Positions 47,900 through 59,487 of a stretch of DNA of 64,000 nt are shown here, piece after piece. The stretch spans positions 6,138,001 through 6,202,000 of the forward strand of contig OY783214.1 of NCBI GenBank assembly GCA_963678705.1, in the 5' to 3' direction. Position 1 is the first letter of the stretch. Each line of letters opens with the position of its first letter. The DNA comes from Panorpa germanica. Taxonomy: Eukaryota > Arthropoda > Insecta > Mecoptera > Panorpidae. The translations under genes were made by a program, and so were the position numbers. The notes below the pieces were generated by a model that did no database searches, was not told the DNA's origin, and saw nothing but the letters and a program-made list of their open reading frames with translations.

Positions 47900-49473
47900 A
47901 TCTATCACCTTGAAGATGTATATATATTTATATATATATACATTCATAAATGACTATTATCATTTTAATTAACAATTATTGTCATTAATAAATTAGCTTC
48001 TGGTCCCACATATAATGATGTATAATCTCTTATTCAGTTTTTGACAGTTATAATAATGACCTGTCAACTGTCTCTAATTAATTCAATTAGTTCTGCGTGC
48101 TCGTAGATAAAATAGTATGTCATATGCAACATTCAGTGTGAAAAATATATGATTTCATTTAACTGAAATATGCATATGGTTCAGAAACAAACAAAAATAT
48201 ATAACATAGAACCTGACACAATACGATATGTTAATTTCATGATTAAACATTAACAACTATCTATTTAAATAAGCAGAAATAATTATACATTATGTTTTTA
48301 TACTACACAATGTGTTATTTATATTACATTAAAATAATTCGTTGTATAAATTAAAAATAACTGGTCATTAATTATTATTTTAAAAAAAATACAAAATACT
48401 TGTTATAACGATAAGTAATAGACTGACTGAAGGGCCTACTTATACTTTTTCTTTCTTATAAAGTATTTCTTTCAATTATTTTATTTGGAAGTTAACCCCT
48501 TAATTAATAAAAAAAGAAAACTTTCAATCGTGGATTTTAATTACTTAACGGATTTTAAATTTACAAGCACTTTTAAAAGTTGAAGTTAAAACATTTTTTT
48601 AATTATCTGGCTAACTCAATCTTTAACAAAACATCTTGAACTCTATTTTGAATGGGTTTAATTATTGTAAAACAAATAAATTCAGAAGACAACTTAAAAA
48701 GTATAAAGAATTTATGTTAAGACAATGAAAAATATATAATAGATTTATTAATTTAATTAATTTTCGTAACAGGGCACACAAATTTAAAATCTGAATTACA
48801 ATGGCAATTCCTATATAAATGCAATATTTGTTGTAGTTAAATATTAAGAAGAACGCCTAAAATACATACGATACCTCTTACTACATCATTTCTTTGCGTT
48901 ACTTGTAAAAAGCTCACGGGTCTAAAGATCAAGATATAATACATTTAAATGCACACAGTAGCAATAGAGATTCAGGTAATTTAGAAAGACTAATACTTCT
49001 TTTTTGTGAAAAACAAAAATAACTGCATCTTTCAGAAGTAGTCCTCACTTTTTCTTAATAGAATCTACTTTAAATAAAGGACCCTTATTAAAATTGCAAT
49101 TCCTAACTTCCTCCATCTCTGTCATATCCCTTACTTATTGCAATAATGACAAACATGGCTTAAGACAATTTTACCTAACGTGGAGGATTATTAAACTTTG
49201 GGAAATGTAATTCAAAACAAGTGTACATTCTAAATTTACTCACTACATTCTAAATTTAATAAAATTTTCATGATTAACTACGAACATATAATTTAAAATG
49301 GACTTGAACATACTATATAAAAGCAATAAAATTAAGAAATATTGCTCAATGAACTGAATCTACATTAAAGTAATTGAATCATTAGTGCAGACAGTGTATA
49401 ATGGAAACTCTGCAGGTAAATATTAATTAAGTGAAGCAGAACCTTGAAGGTCATTCTCATTCCTATGAACATA
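47900..49473. other. unassigned AT-rich sequence
   Basis: Nothing recognised; no right terminus of the hAT element could be placed here. Confidence 0.5.
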
Positions 49474-50110
49474 ATGGGCTTGTGTCCTCATTTTTTAGTG
49501 GTCGATTTTTCAATTGTTGATTGAAATTGATGTTAATAAATGTGTATTGGCGTGTCTATTTTATTAAATATCTAAATATTGACGGAGATATAGCAATTAA
49601 AAGTTTGAATTGTAGTTTTAGCGCTAGAAATGATCGGCCATATTTGTATGACATGGAATGCATTTTAACGTCAGTTATTTGTTGAGTAGGTCAGTGTTGT
49701 GGTAATGTTTTGTAGCTGTTGGTACTCAAACAATCCAGTCAAGTCAAAGAATAATAAGTTTTTACTTTATTTAACCCTGTTAAGGCAGACATAATATTGA
49801 AATTTTATTGTTCCTTGAAATAACTGTAAATAATATTTGATATTTTGATATATAAATACATAGAGCAGAGATTTATGATCTGTAAGGTTGGTAACCTTAC
49901 ACAAGGTTTGTGATGTCACATGCATTTGGAGTTTGTACAACGTTGAATCCCTTTAATAATTAAAGAGACAAAATGACTTTTTTAATTGTTAATATCTCCT
50001 AACATATATGGAGTTATTAAAAAATAATTGAACATTTGAGGTTCTAGTAACCCACTTTATCAATATATAGTACAGTTTTATAGAAATTAAGACATAGGAC
50101 ACAAGCCCAT
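49474..50110 (+). mobile_element. MITE A, copy A5 (best-preserved copy)
   Basis: Ends 'atgggcttgtgtcctca' (left) and 'ggacacaagcccat' (right) are inverted copies, and all family sections are present over 637 bases. The interior includes the short hairpin 'aaggttggtaacctt' (49887-49901). No frame of useful length, so it is non-autonomous. A target-site duplication could not be fixed because the flanks are not alike. Other copies: A1, A2, A3, A4, A6. Confidence 0.88.
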
Positions 50111-53015
50111 TGTAACAAGTACTGAGAAACGTGTTTGATAAAACAAATTCACTGGCATAACAACGAACACATACATTTTTAGAATAAACATTGATTTGTT
50201 ATTTTATTGATCCAGGATAAAAAATAATTTATAAAATTAATAGAAACTATATGGAAATAATTATTTAATAATATTAACAATTTATAAGACCAAAATAAAT
50301 TGTTATTTAGTTTCATAGATGTTGGTAACAATTAAATTAGTTGAGTTTCATTAATTTAATAATTCTTATCATGCACATGCAACATAGAAATTAACATAAC
50401 TTACCAATCTAAATCTCTCAACTTGTAATATGGTTCTTTCTTGTATTTAGATTTTAAAATAGTCTCACAAAAAACACAAAATCCGCTAAACACATAAAGA
50501 ATTTAAATATTCTCAAAGAACTAGGCACTACACTTTATATTAAATAAGTAAAAATATGATTATTTCTTTACAAGAGGCACTTTCTTAATTCATACGGAAC
50601 ATTCATTATCTTAGGCGATTTTACATTCACTTTACATGAGTTAACACGTAAACACAATATTTTATTTATATGTATAGCTATTATTTATATTTTAATGTTT
50701 TTATAAAAATAATTTGATGGTATAATATGGTATGAATATTCGCAACAGGTACTTCTAGATATATTTATATTGATACTTTAAAATTAAAATATATGCTATC
50801 AGATAGATCTATTCTAAATTTTTAATAAGTATTTTAAACAATTAAAAAATGTATTAACAAATTTAGGGAAAGATACACATGGTGTTAAAACAAAGATAGG
50901 ACACAAACCTAATTCAATTTAGACTGAACATTGAACAAGTAATATTAAATTCAAAACTTCTAGATACATGTAAGATGATGAAATCAAAAATAAATTATTA
51001 TATTCTGCGAACAAGTACCTCTCTACATATTCATAACATATTATCACCTTAAACTTACTAGATTATTAATTATAGGGTTTTTAAAGCAGTATGTAACGCA
51101 CTATTGTCAGTTAGGTTAGTATGAGAAATACTTTGTACGTTCTGGAATGTTCTGGAGTAGTAAAAGTTAGGTTAGTTACATTGAATTAATTAAAATATTA
51201 TTATAAATTGTTGTAAAACGAGAAATTTTGAATGTAATAGTTAAATAATCATTTTGTTTATTGTAATTTTAAATATAATTGAAACTTCGAACCAAAATAT
51301 ATAACTCTGGAGATCCCTATACCACAAATTTGGATCTTAGCTTTGCTTAGCGAAAATAATCAATTGAACGGATCAATATCTTATGTTTAAATTAATAAAT
51401 ATGCACTTACAATTAATTGTATGATAAAAACTAACACTTAAATATATTTTAAAATATTTTAACAAACACGAACTGAATATTTTCAAATAGATTGACACGT
51501 AGCTAGTGACGTGTTCAATACCACCATCCAAACAATAAAGGTGAAGTAGTAAAAGTGGTGCCAGGCGTGTTCAACATCAAAGTATTACTTTTTGAATTAG
51601 ATAATAATTAATTAATTAATTAATTAAATAATCAAACAACTTTATAATAATTTATATGGATATTGCATTATTTTAAATTAATTAAATATCTAAAATGCAA
51701 ATGTTTAATATCCGGTTTCTATTACTACAGTTGCTAGTACTGATTGCTCGAAGCCAATAACGCCTGATGTAATTACCAATTGGAGTACAGGTCATTTTTT
51801 GCATGAAGAGGTTTACAAATATTAGTTCTAATTGTGTTTTGTGTTATTAATTACATTAACTGTTTAATATTTGTGAACATAAGTAAGTGTTTATTAATTA
51901 CTCTGTGCTGAAATCATTTCCAATCAGTAATATTTATTCACATAACATATATATATTTATAAACAGTTTTGACGTTATAATATATAGATGTCAACTTAGT
52001 GCATATTAGAAATATCAGAATTCTAATATTCGTCTTACAATAAGGCTAATTTTTGTTGATTTAATACTTTTTAGAAAGTTTTTATTACTAATTAATGTAC
52101 TTATAGTTAAGTAACAATCCATCAAAGACATTCACCTTTATTGTAGTTACCTTTTGTCAACTCTATGATTGTGATCTGAGACTATCAATTTCTATAACCC
52201 ATTGCATTTAAAATAAATATATTCCAAAGAATGTCTTAGTATTTTTTAGTAATAAATTTAGTCATAACTTTAAATATATTTGCCGTTTATCGATCAGAAC
52301 CTGTTAAATATGATCAATTTAGAAAATAATTTCCAGATTCAAAGTAGGGTTAGGTTATGCTATAATAGAACTTAAACAAATAAATTATACTTTTTCATAT
52401 TATTAATCCTCTTGGTGCAAGACACAAACATTTGTTAGAAATATATATATGTTATTTTATAATATTAGTGATATACTTTGAGTTATAAAACATTTTGTGT
52501 AAGTTTTCATTTTACAATTATTGTGCTTTGCGTGCTTGCTATAGGAGAGATGAATTGAATACTGAAAAACTGAAGAATGAATGTAAGTGATTTAAATTTA
52601 TAGTGCATGGTTTCTTGTTACAAAATTAATTTTTATTAAACTTGTCTCAAATAAATCCTGCAGTTCCCAGAGACCTGTGCGATTAAAGTTAACTATTCTG
52701 CGCGTTGCCGAGGGGTGTGTAAAAATATAATTGTAGAAGTTTGATCCTGGTATATGGAATTGTGGTCGACTCCGGCGCGGTAAAAACAAAAAATCTTTTG
52801 TAAACTAAAACGAAAATATTACTTGTGTTTGCATTATCGTAGATGATATATGTGAGTCATGTTTGATAAGTGCACAGAATTAATCTCGAATTTAACTTCT
52901 TAATTTATTTCTCATTTTTCTAAACATTCGAGACGGGTAGAAAGAATTCGTACGAAGTACAAAGGATGTCGATGTATTAAATTACATGTTACACAGGTGT
53001 GGACGTAACATTACA
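50111..53015. other. unassigned AT-rich sequence
   Basis: An (AATT)n tract lies at about 51606-51628. A GC-richer stretch at 52660-52790 encodes a 63-codon minus frame (52789-52598, 'FLPRRSRPQFHIPGSNF') that could be a short exon or part of an old element; no family is recognised. Confidence 0.4.
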
Positions 53016-53504
53016 TGTAGTTTTAGCGCTAGAAATGGTCGGCTATATTTGTATGACGTGAAATGCATTTTAACGTCAGTTATTGGTTGAGTAGGTCAGT
53101 GCTGTGGTAATGTTTTGTAACTGTTGGTAGTCGAAATAATCAAGTCAAATCAAAGAATAATAAGTTTTTATTTTATTTAACCCTGTTACGGCAGACATAA
53201 TATTGGAATTTTATTGTTTCTTGAAATAGCTGTAAATAATATTTGATATTTTGATATATATAGATTATACATATAGCAGAGATTTATAATCTCTTTTACG
53301 CTGTGTTGTATAAAAGAGATAGCAACTAGCGGCTATGATGTCACATGCAGTTGGAATATTGTCTAACGTTGAATCCCGTTAATAATTAAAGAGAAAAAAA
53401 TGACTTTTTTAATTGTTAATATTTCCTGAAATATAAGGAGTTATTAAAAAATAATTGGACATTTGAGGTTCTAGTAACCAACTTTATATAGGATACAAGC
53501 CCAT
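53016..53504 (+). mobile_element. MITE A, copy A6 (left end missing)
   Basis: Starts inside the family at 'tgtagttttagcgctag' and continues to the right terminus 'ggatacaagcccat'. It shares the sub-type segment 'gagatagcaactagcgg' (in opposite orientation) with A4. The left third and the left inverted repeat are absent. Confidence 0.8.
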
Positions 53505-55397
53505 TATATATATAGCATACAGTCTTGAGTGTTTTAATAGTGACATCTATGAACGTATAGATTAATTATGATTTCAATAATAATAAAACTGAAGAATATA
53601 ATTTAAAAAGGATTATAAATAATTGTCTAATAAATTGTCGATAAGCAGACCAGCGCATTATTTTCTGGGTTAGATCACTGTTAGGTCTCGTGTACATAAA
53701 GTTATAAGGCAGCGGTTTAGCACCATTTAAACTGAGAATATGATATAGTAGAACATCGTCGGCAAAATGATAACCCATGTATATATTACAATATGTTCTT
53801 CTAAAAATAGTTGTATACATTTTCTTTCCAACACTTTATAATTGTTCAAACATTTATATGTAAATATAATGTCGATAATTATATTTATACATGTAAATTA
53901 GTTTGAAACACGCCAACACAAAAAAATATTCCATAATAGTGTTACGCGAGCTGTATATTATATTGTATCATATGCTCTATCCATTGTACCCTACCCTATC
54001 ATACAACCCTTAACCGTAAGCTTCATTAGGGGTGTATTCGTTTGAACATCAGGTGGGAAAGTTGCACTTAACCTTGTGCGGAGGATGTGTGGGTTGCTAC
54101 TATATCGAGTGTTAAAACCATAACAGATTCTGTATTATATAGGCACGACTCAAATGGCTGACAAATTAATGTAGAGTGTAAAAGTGTAAAGGTGTAAAAG
54201 TGGTATTAGGGGAAGAAGGGGTGGACGGGGTAGACGGTGTCAATGTTCCGTAAAAGTGCGTTAAACTGCTAAATTCACAATGCATAAAGTAATTATCGTA
54301 CATTATAGAAGCGATGCTGAGTTACACACGCGGACACAAATTTACTTAGGTTACACAGATTTCATAAATATTTTCTGTATTCATTTTAGAAATTAATAAT
54401 TCTGGGAAAAATTGTCACTGGTAAAAATTAAAGCATATTACTTTTTAATTCGTGTAGGTATTGTCTTTAGATTCGATGTTCGCACTAGCACATTAATTTT
54501 ATTATTAATTATTATTAAAATATTAATTAGTAATTACTGTTTTGAAAGTGATTTGTAAAATGTTTCTCTCACAAAATAAATATATTTACTTTTATATTTT
54601 TTTTAGAGAAGGGATCGATCTTAAAACCGGCACTGTATCTAACTAGTTAATAATATATAGTTACCCTATATTGACTATCCATTGGTTGCACTAATATTTA
54701 TACCTGAATTATTCTCACAATTGTTTCTTTGAATTTTAATTAAACTTTTAATTGTAATAACAGATGCCATATAAATACTTTTAAAAGTTGTGTAACTTTT
54801 TTTGTGGTGGTAGTGAAAATATTTATACGTTATTAATTAATGAAGTACTTCAATTACAGTTGTCTTGATATTTCAGAATTTAAATTCTGCGAAAATTATT
54901 TTCTATTCACACAGATTTCATTCTATTACAGAGTTGCATCACTTTGAGATTTTAAAAAAAATTGAAAATTGAATGGTACTTACAGTTTTCTTGTTTTGCG
55001 TTTATCTCGAAACTATTTTTTGGGAACTGGTTGTCACTTTATCTCGAGAACTACTTAAGCGATTTTAATAAAATTTACGGCGTATTTTTCTTATTCTTTT
55101 ACCTATCCAGCAGCATATGGATTTCTTGATTAAATACCCTGCTTTCTTTCTAACTTTTTAATTTCAAATTTGGTTTTATATGCAAATGTCATTTATACAA
55201 GCTATTTTCTCAGCACAATCTACAGGTTTACAAGAAAATATTTTAATTTTTTATATCAGACAATTCCTGGTGATGCTACTATAGCAAACGCCTGCCAGCA
55301 TTCCGGCAAAGGCATTCTACATCTTATATATCTGTCATTTCCTAATATTTTGTTTGTAAATATATTCATCAATGTATGATAATATCAATCAAGTATG
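53505..55397. other. unassigned sequence upstream of the copia element
   Basis: Contains a G-rich stretch at about 54205-54240, and a pair of related phrases 'tttatctcgaaactattttt' / 'ctttatctcgagaactactt' near 55007 and 55040. An 84-codon minus frame (53566-53820) has no domain. No gene recognised. Confidence 0.4.
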
Positions 55398-55402
55398 ATA
55401 AA
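55398..55402 (+). repeat. copia target-site duplication, left copy
   Basis: ATAAA directly before the 5' LTR is repeated at 59756-59760 directly after the 3' LTR. Five bases is the usual size for copia integrase. The flanking DNA is AT-rich, so a chance match is possible, but it agrees with the LTR ends defined independently by LTR comparison. Confidence 0.85.
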
Positions 55403-55670
55403 TGTTGGAATTACAATACATTCATTCTTAAATTAAATTACTTAAACTTGTTTTGTTTTTGTTTATATAAAACTATTATATTAAATTCAATTGTTTTATG
55501 TCAATAAGAAATCAGAAATTGTAATTGAATAGAAATCAGATAGTGTAATTGAATTGTATTAGTTGTATCTGAAATTTAGTCTGAGGACTTTCTGTATAAT
55601 TTTGGTCTGAGGACTTATTGATTAATAAAATATTTAATATATAACTGTGCATATAATATCTGTTTCAATA
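55403..55670 (+). repeat. 5' LTR of the copia element
   Basis: 268 bases from TGTTGGAATT to TTTCAATA, repeated at 59488-59755. It contains two internal tandem features: a 24-base unit at 55507-55530 and 55531-55554 (two differences), and 'gtctgaggactt' at 55579-55590 and 55605-55616. The 3' end is ATA rather than the usual CA; this end is supported by the LTR match, the adjacent primer site and the target duplication. Confidence 0.95.
55464..55471 (+). promoter_or_regulatory. candidate TATA box of the 5' LTR
   Basis: TATATAAA lies 62 bases into the LTR, a plausible U3 position. Inferred by motif and location only; the start of transcription is not mapped. Confidence 0.5.
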
Positions 55671-55687
55671 GGTTATGGGCCCAGGCA
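55671..55687 (+). other. primer-binding site (initiator-Met tRNA half)
   Basis: GGTTATGGGCCCAGGCA starts directly after the 5' LTR. The first 14 bases (GGTTATGGGCCCAG) agree with the site I know from Drosophila copia, which pairs with an internal part of initiator methionine tRNA, so a tRNA half-molecule is the primer. This fixes the right border of the LTR. Confidence 0.9.
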
Positions 55688-55696
55688 AAAATTAAT

Positions 55697-58600
55697 ATGA
55701 CGACATCAGTGAGTGCTACAAGATTTGAGCTGTTGAGTAAGGACAATTATGAAGCCTGGAAAATTCATGTTGAGGCGCTATTGATCAAAAATGATTTGTG
55801 GGAATATGTCAGTGGTGAAAAACCGATTCCTGTTGCTGCGGAAAATAATCAAGAAGAAAGAAATGGATGGATAAAAATTGATCGTAAAGCTAAGTCAGAA
55901 GTAATATTAGCAATTAGTTCAACGGAATTGCAGCATGTCCGAGGTTGTAATACTTCTCATGAAGTTTGGCAAAAACTTGCCTCAGTTTATGCTTCCAAAG
56001 GACCTGCAAGAAAAGCTTTATTACTTAAGCAACTTATGCTTCACAAGATGTCTGAATGTGGTGATGTCAGGGATCATGTAAACAAGTTTTCGGATATAGT
56101 TGATCGACTTGGAGCTATGGATATTGAAGTGAATAAAGATTTATTGTCTGTAATGTTATTATATAGTCTACCAGATAGCTATGAAGGCTTTAAATGTGCT
56201 ATGGAATCACGTGATGAACTCTTGGAGGTTGAAGCTCTTAAGGTTAAGATACTTGAGAAGAGTGAAATTGGTTCAAATTCAGTTGTTGAGTTAGCTGGAA
56301 ATGTAAGGGCTGAAAATCAACCGAGTTACAAAAATATTTTTAAAGGATATTGTTTTAAATGTGGAAAACAAGGACATAAGTCTCCTGAATGTCCAACTCA
56401 ATTGAAATCAAATTTCAGAAGAAATAGACCAGATAGACAGAATAGATACACACAAGAAAACCAATGTTCTCAAGCGGATGATGATACTTTTGCAGTATTT
56501 AATGTTGAATTTGCTGGTAGTGTTCCAAGTTGTCGACCTTGGATTCTTGATAGTGGCTGTACAACACATTTATGTGGTGATAAACAATTATTTAAGTCTT
56601 TAAATGAAGAAATTAGTGGGAAAATAAATTTGGCTAATCAAGCAAATAGTGAAATCAAAGGAAAAGGTACTGTTAATTTGTCGATTAGTAATGGTAAACA
56701 GCTGAGGTCAGTAGATTTTTCAAACACATTATTTGTACCAGATTTAAGGTCAAATCTAGTATCAGTTGCTAAAATTACTAATAAGGATCATGAAATTCTA
56801 TTTAAAAAAGATTCAGCTGTAATTATGGATATGACTGGAAATGTTAAATTTGTTGCTGAAAGGCGTGGTGATCTCTATTATTTACAAGAAGGTAATGAAG
56901 AAGCTTGTATTGGAGAAGATAAAGCTAATTCTGAGTTATTGATGTGGCATTGTCGTATGGGTCATTTAAATGCTAAGGATTTATTTCGGGTGATTAATCA
57001 GAATACTACAAGTAAAGTAACCTCTGAACAATTGAAATGTTTGTCAAGATGTGAAGTGTGTCTACGAGGCAAGATGACAGGGTTACCGTTTTCAGGAAGT
57101 GAACGACAGAGTGAAGAACTTCTTGAAATAGTTCATACAGATATTGTTGGACCGTTTAGGACACAATCAGTGAATGGAGCAAAATATTTTATTACATTTA
57201 TTGATGATTATTCTCGATGGTGTGAAGTATACTTTCTTAAACAGAAGAGTGGTGCACTAGAAGCTTTCAAAATGTATCAAAATCAAGCTGAACGTATGAC
57301 AGGGAAGAAGATTAAGTATCTTCAAAGTGATAATGGTAAAGAGTATTGTAATACTGAGATGGATTCTTTCCTGCGTAATCAAGGTATTCAACGTCGATTA
57401 AGTGTTGTAAGAACACCTCAGCAAAATGGTGTTGCTGAACGTTTAAATCGAACATTAGTTGAAATGGGACGATGTTTATTACTTCAATCAAATTTATCGG
57501 ATATGTTTTGGACTGATGCTGTAGCTACAGCATGTCATTTGAGAAACAGATGTCCTTCAAGAAGTATTAATGGAGATACTCCTTATCAGAGATGGTTCAA
57601 CAGGGATAAAGTTCATTTAAATTATTTACGAGCATTTGGATCAACTGTATATGTCTTAGATAAAGATCCAACAAAAGGCAAATTATCTGATAGATCAATG
57701 AAAGGAATTTTTGTAGGTTATCCACGTGAATCAAAAGGATACAGAATTTGGTTACCAGAAAAGAGAAAATTTATTGTTGCTCGTGATGTGAAATTTATTG
57801 AAGATAATGTTACTACAGTTTTAAAGAACCAAGAGATTAAACAGCTGATTATTAATGATTTTGAAAACAAGGATAAACCATGGATTGAATTGATAACAGG
57901 ATTTAAAAATAGTAATGAGACAGAAACTTTAGATGGAATTCCAGAAGAAAATTTAGAAGATAATGAAGAAAATGAAAATTCATCTGGTATTCAATCATCT
58001 ATTCAAGAAACTCCTAGAAGAAACTCAAGAGAATATACTAGAGAAGAAAGAAGAGGACCAGGAAGACCAAAATTAATTAAAACAGGTTTGAAAGGACGTC
58101 CCAGAAAATTATTTTCAAAAGTTAATAATTGTGAAGTTAAAGAAAGGATTGAATCTGATTCTAATGAAGATGATAATGATAATGATAATATATTTGTTGG
58201 AGTAGCTGAAGTTAAATTGGAAGATGCTATTAATTCTCAAGAGTGTGCTGAGTGGAAGAGAGCAATTAAATCAGAAGTCATAAGTTTATTAAAAAATGAT
58301 ACTTGGAATATTGTAAAATTACCTGAAGGTCAAAGTGTTGTGGGAAGTCGAATGATTTTAACAAATAAATTTGGATCAGATGGGCTTATTGAAAAAAGAA
58401 AAGCTCGTATTGTTGCAAAAGGTTATAGTCAGAAATATGGTATTGATTATGATCAAACTTTTGCTCCAGTTGCAAGAATGGAATCAATGAGACTTTTAAT
58501 TGCATTGTCTGTGGAATTAAAACTTGTAATAAGACAATTTGATGTTGATTGGATTGATGAAATTAAAATTAAACTACAAGAAGAATTTGAAATTAAGGAT

Positions 58601-59458
58601 CTAGGTCTTGCAAAACAATGTTTGGGAATAGAAATTAATCAATCAGATCAATATATTTTTATTAATCAATCAAGATATATTATCAATTTACTTAAAAAAT
58701 ATGAAATGAATAATCTCAATCCAGTTAAAACGCCAGCAGAATTACAAAAGAAGAAAATATTTTATTCAACTGAAAAAGAAGAAATTAATAGTAAATTTTA
58801 TAGAGAAGTTATTGGAGCACTAATGTATTTAGTGGTTGGAACTCGACCAGATATTGCAAATACTGTTTCAAGATTAGCTCAATTTGTAAACAAACCAAGT
58901 AAACAAGATTGGTTGGGAGTTAAGAGAATATTGAGATATTTAGCTGGTACAATAGAATTAGGAATACTTTATACTAAAGAAACAAAATCTATGATTGGAT
59001 ACTGTGATGCTGATTGGGGAGGTTGTCTTGAAGATCGAAGATCATATTCTGGATATGTATTTATGTTGGCAGGGGGTGCTGTGAGCTGGAAATCTCAAAA
59101 ACAAAGAACTGTGGCACTTTCATCTACTGAATCAGAATATGTTAGTTTATCAGAAGCTGTAAAAGAAGCAATATATTTAAATGATTTATTAACTGAACTA
59201 GAGCAAGAAAAATTTTTGAAGATTAAAATATTAATTGACAATCGTGGAGCTGAACAACTGGCAATGAACTCGATTTATCATGCACGTACAAAACATATAG
59301 ATATTCGTCATTATTTTGTTCGTGATGTAGTTGATGAAGGAATTATTAAATTACGTCATGTATCAACTAATGGAATGGTTGCGGATATTTTAACAAAAGC
59401 ACTGCCAAGAGAGTTACATGAAAAATTCACTGAAGGATTGGGACTTCAAATTATTTAA
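55697..59458 (+). CDS. copia-type gag-pol polyprotein, in-frame deletion of the RT core
   Basis: A single frame of 1253 codons; the ATG lies 9 bases after the primer site and is followed by a Gag-like start (residues 1-210, DUF4219/UBN2 type). Domains in order: zinc knuckle C219-x2-C222-x4-H227-x4-C232; aspartic protease with D285-S-G; pre-integrase HHCC finger (H418, H423, C452, C455); integrase core D482, D545, E581 (D-x62-D-x35-E); an acidic and basic linker (about 730-840); reverse transcriptase from W853 to D949; then RNase H with D1104, E1145 and D1181, ending in the usual 'HARTKHIDIRHYF' block. At 949-952 the first catalytic aspartate (QFDV) is joined directly to sequence that normally lies after the YxDD motif (WIDEIKIKL...). 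About 110 residues of RT palm and fingers are gone, including YxDD. The polyprotein should yield capsid, protease, integrase and RNase H but no active RT. Drosophila copia is about 1409 residues; this one is 1253. Confidence 0.96.
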   Translation: MTTSVSATRFELLSKDNYEAWKIHVEALLIKNDLWEYVSGEKPIPVAAENNQEERNGWIKIDRKAKSEVILAISSTELQHVRGCNTSHEVWQKLASVYASKGPARKALLLKQLMLHKMSECGDVRDHVNKFSDIVDRLGAMDIEVNKDLLSVMLLYSLPDSYEGFKCAMESRDELLEVEALKVKILEKSEIGSNSVVELAGNVRAENQPSYKNIFKGYCFKCGKQGHKSPECPTQLKSNFRRNRPDRQNRYTQENQCSQADDDTFAVFNVEFAGSVPSCRPWILDSGCTTHLCGDKQLFKSLNEEISGKINLANQANSEIKGKGTVNLSISNGKQLRSVDFSNTLFVPDLRSNLVSVAKITNKDHEILFKKDSAVIMDMTGNVKFVAERRGDLYYLQEGNEEACIGEDKANSELLMWHCRMGHLNAKDLFRVINQNTTSKVTSEQLKCLSRCEVCLRGKMTGLPFSGSERQSEELLEIVHTDIVGPFRTQSVNGAKYFITFIDDYSRWCEVYFLKQKSGALEAFKMYQNQAERMTGKKIKYLQSDNGKEYCNTEMDSFLRNQGIQRRLSVVRTPQQNGVAERLNRTLVEMGRCLLLQSNLSDMFWTDAVATACHLRNRCPSRSINGDTPYQRWFNRDKVHLNYLRAFGSTVYVLDKDPTKGKLSDRSMKGIFVGYPRESKGYRIWLPEKRKFIVARDVKFIEDNVTTVLKNQEIKQLIINDFENKDKPWIELITGFKNSNETETLDGIPEENLEDNEENENSSGIQSSIQETPRRNSREYTREERRGPGRPKLIKTGLKGRPRKLFSKVNNCEVKERIESDSNEDDNDNDNIFVGVAEVKLEDAINSQECAEWKRAIKSEVISLLKNDTWNIVKLPEGQSVVGSRMILTNKFGSDGLIEKRKARIVAKGYSQKYGIDYDQTFAPVARMESMRLLIALSVELKLVIRQFDVDWIDEIKIKLQEEFEIKDLGLAKQCLGIEINQSDQYIFINQSRYIINLLKKYEMNNLNPVKTPAELQKKKIFYSTEKEEINSKFYREVIGALMYLVVGTRPDIANTVSRLAQFVNKPSKQDWLGVKRILRYLAGTIELGILYTKETKSMIGYCDADWGGCLEDRRSYSGYVFMLAGGAVSWKSQKQRTVALSSTESEYVSLSEAVKEAIYLNDLLTELEQEKFLKIKILIDNRGAEQLAMNSIYHARTKHIDIRHYFVRDVVDEGIIKLRHVSTNGMVADILTKALPRELHEKFTEGLGLQII

Positions 59459-59478
59459 ATTGTTGAAATGAATGTCTT

Positions 59479-59487
59479 GAGGGGGTG
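59479..59487 (+). other. polypurine tract region
   Basis: GAGGGGGTG directly precedes the 3' LTR; the purine run is gaggggg (59479-59485). It is the expected primer site for plus-strand DNA synthesis in a copia-type element. Confidence 0.85.
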
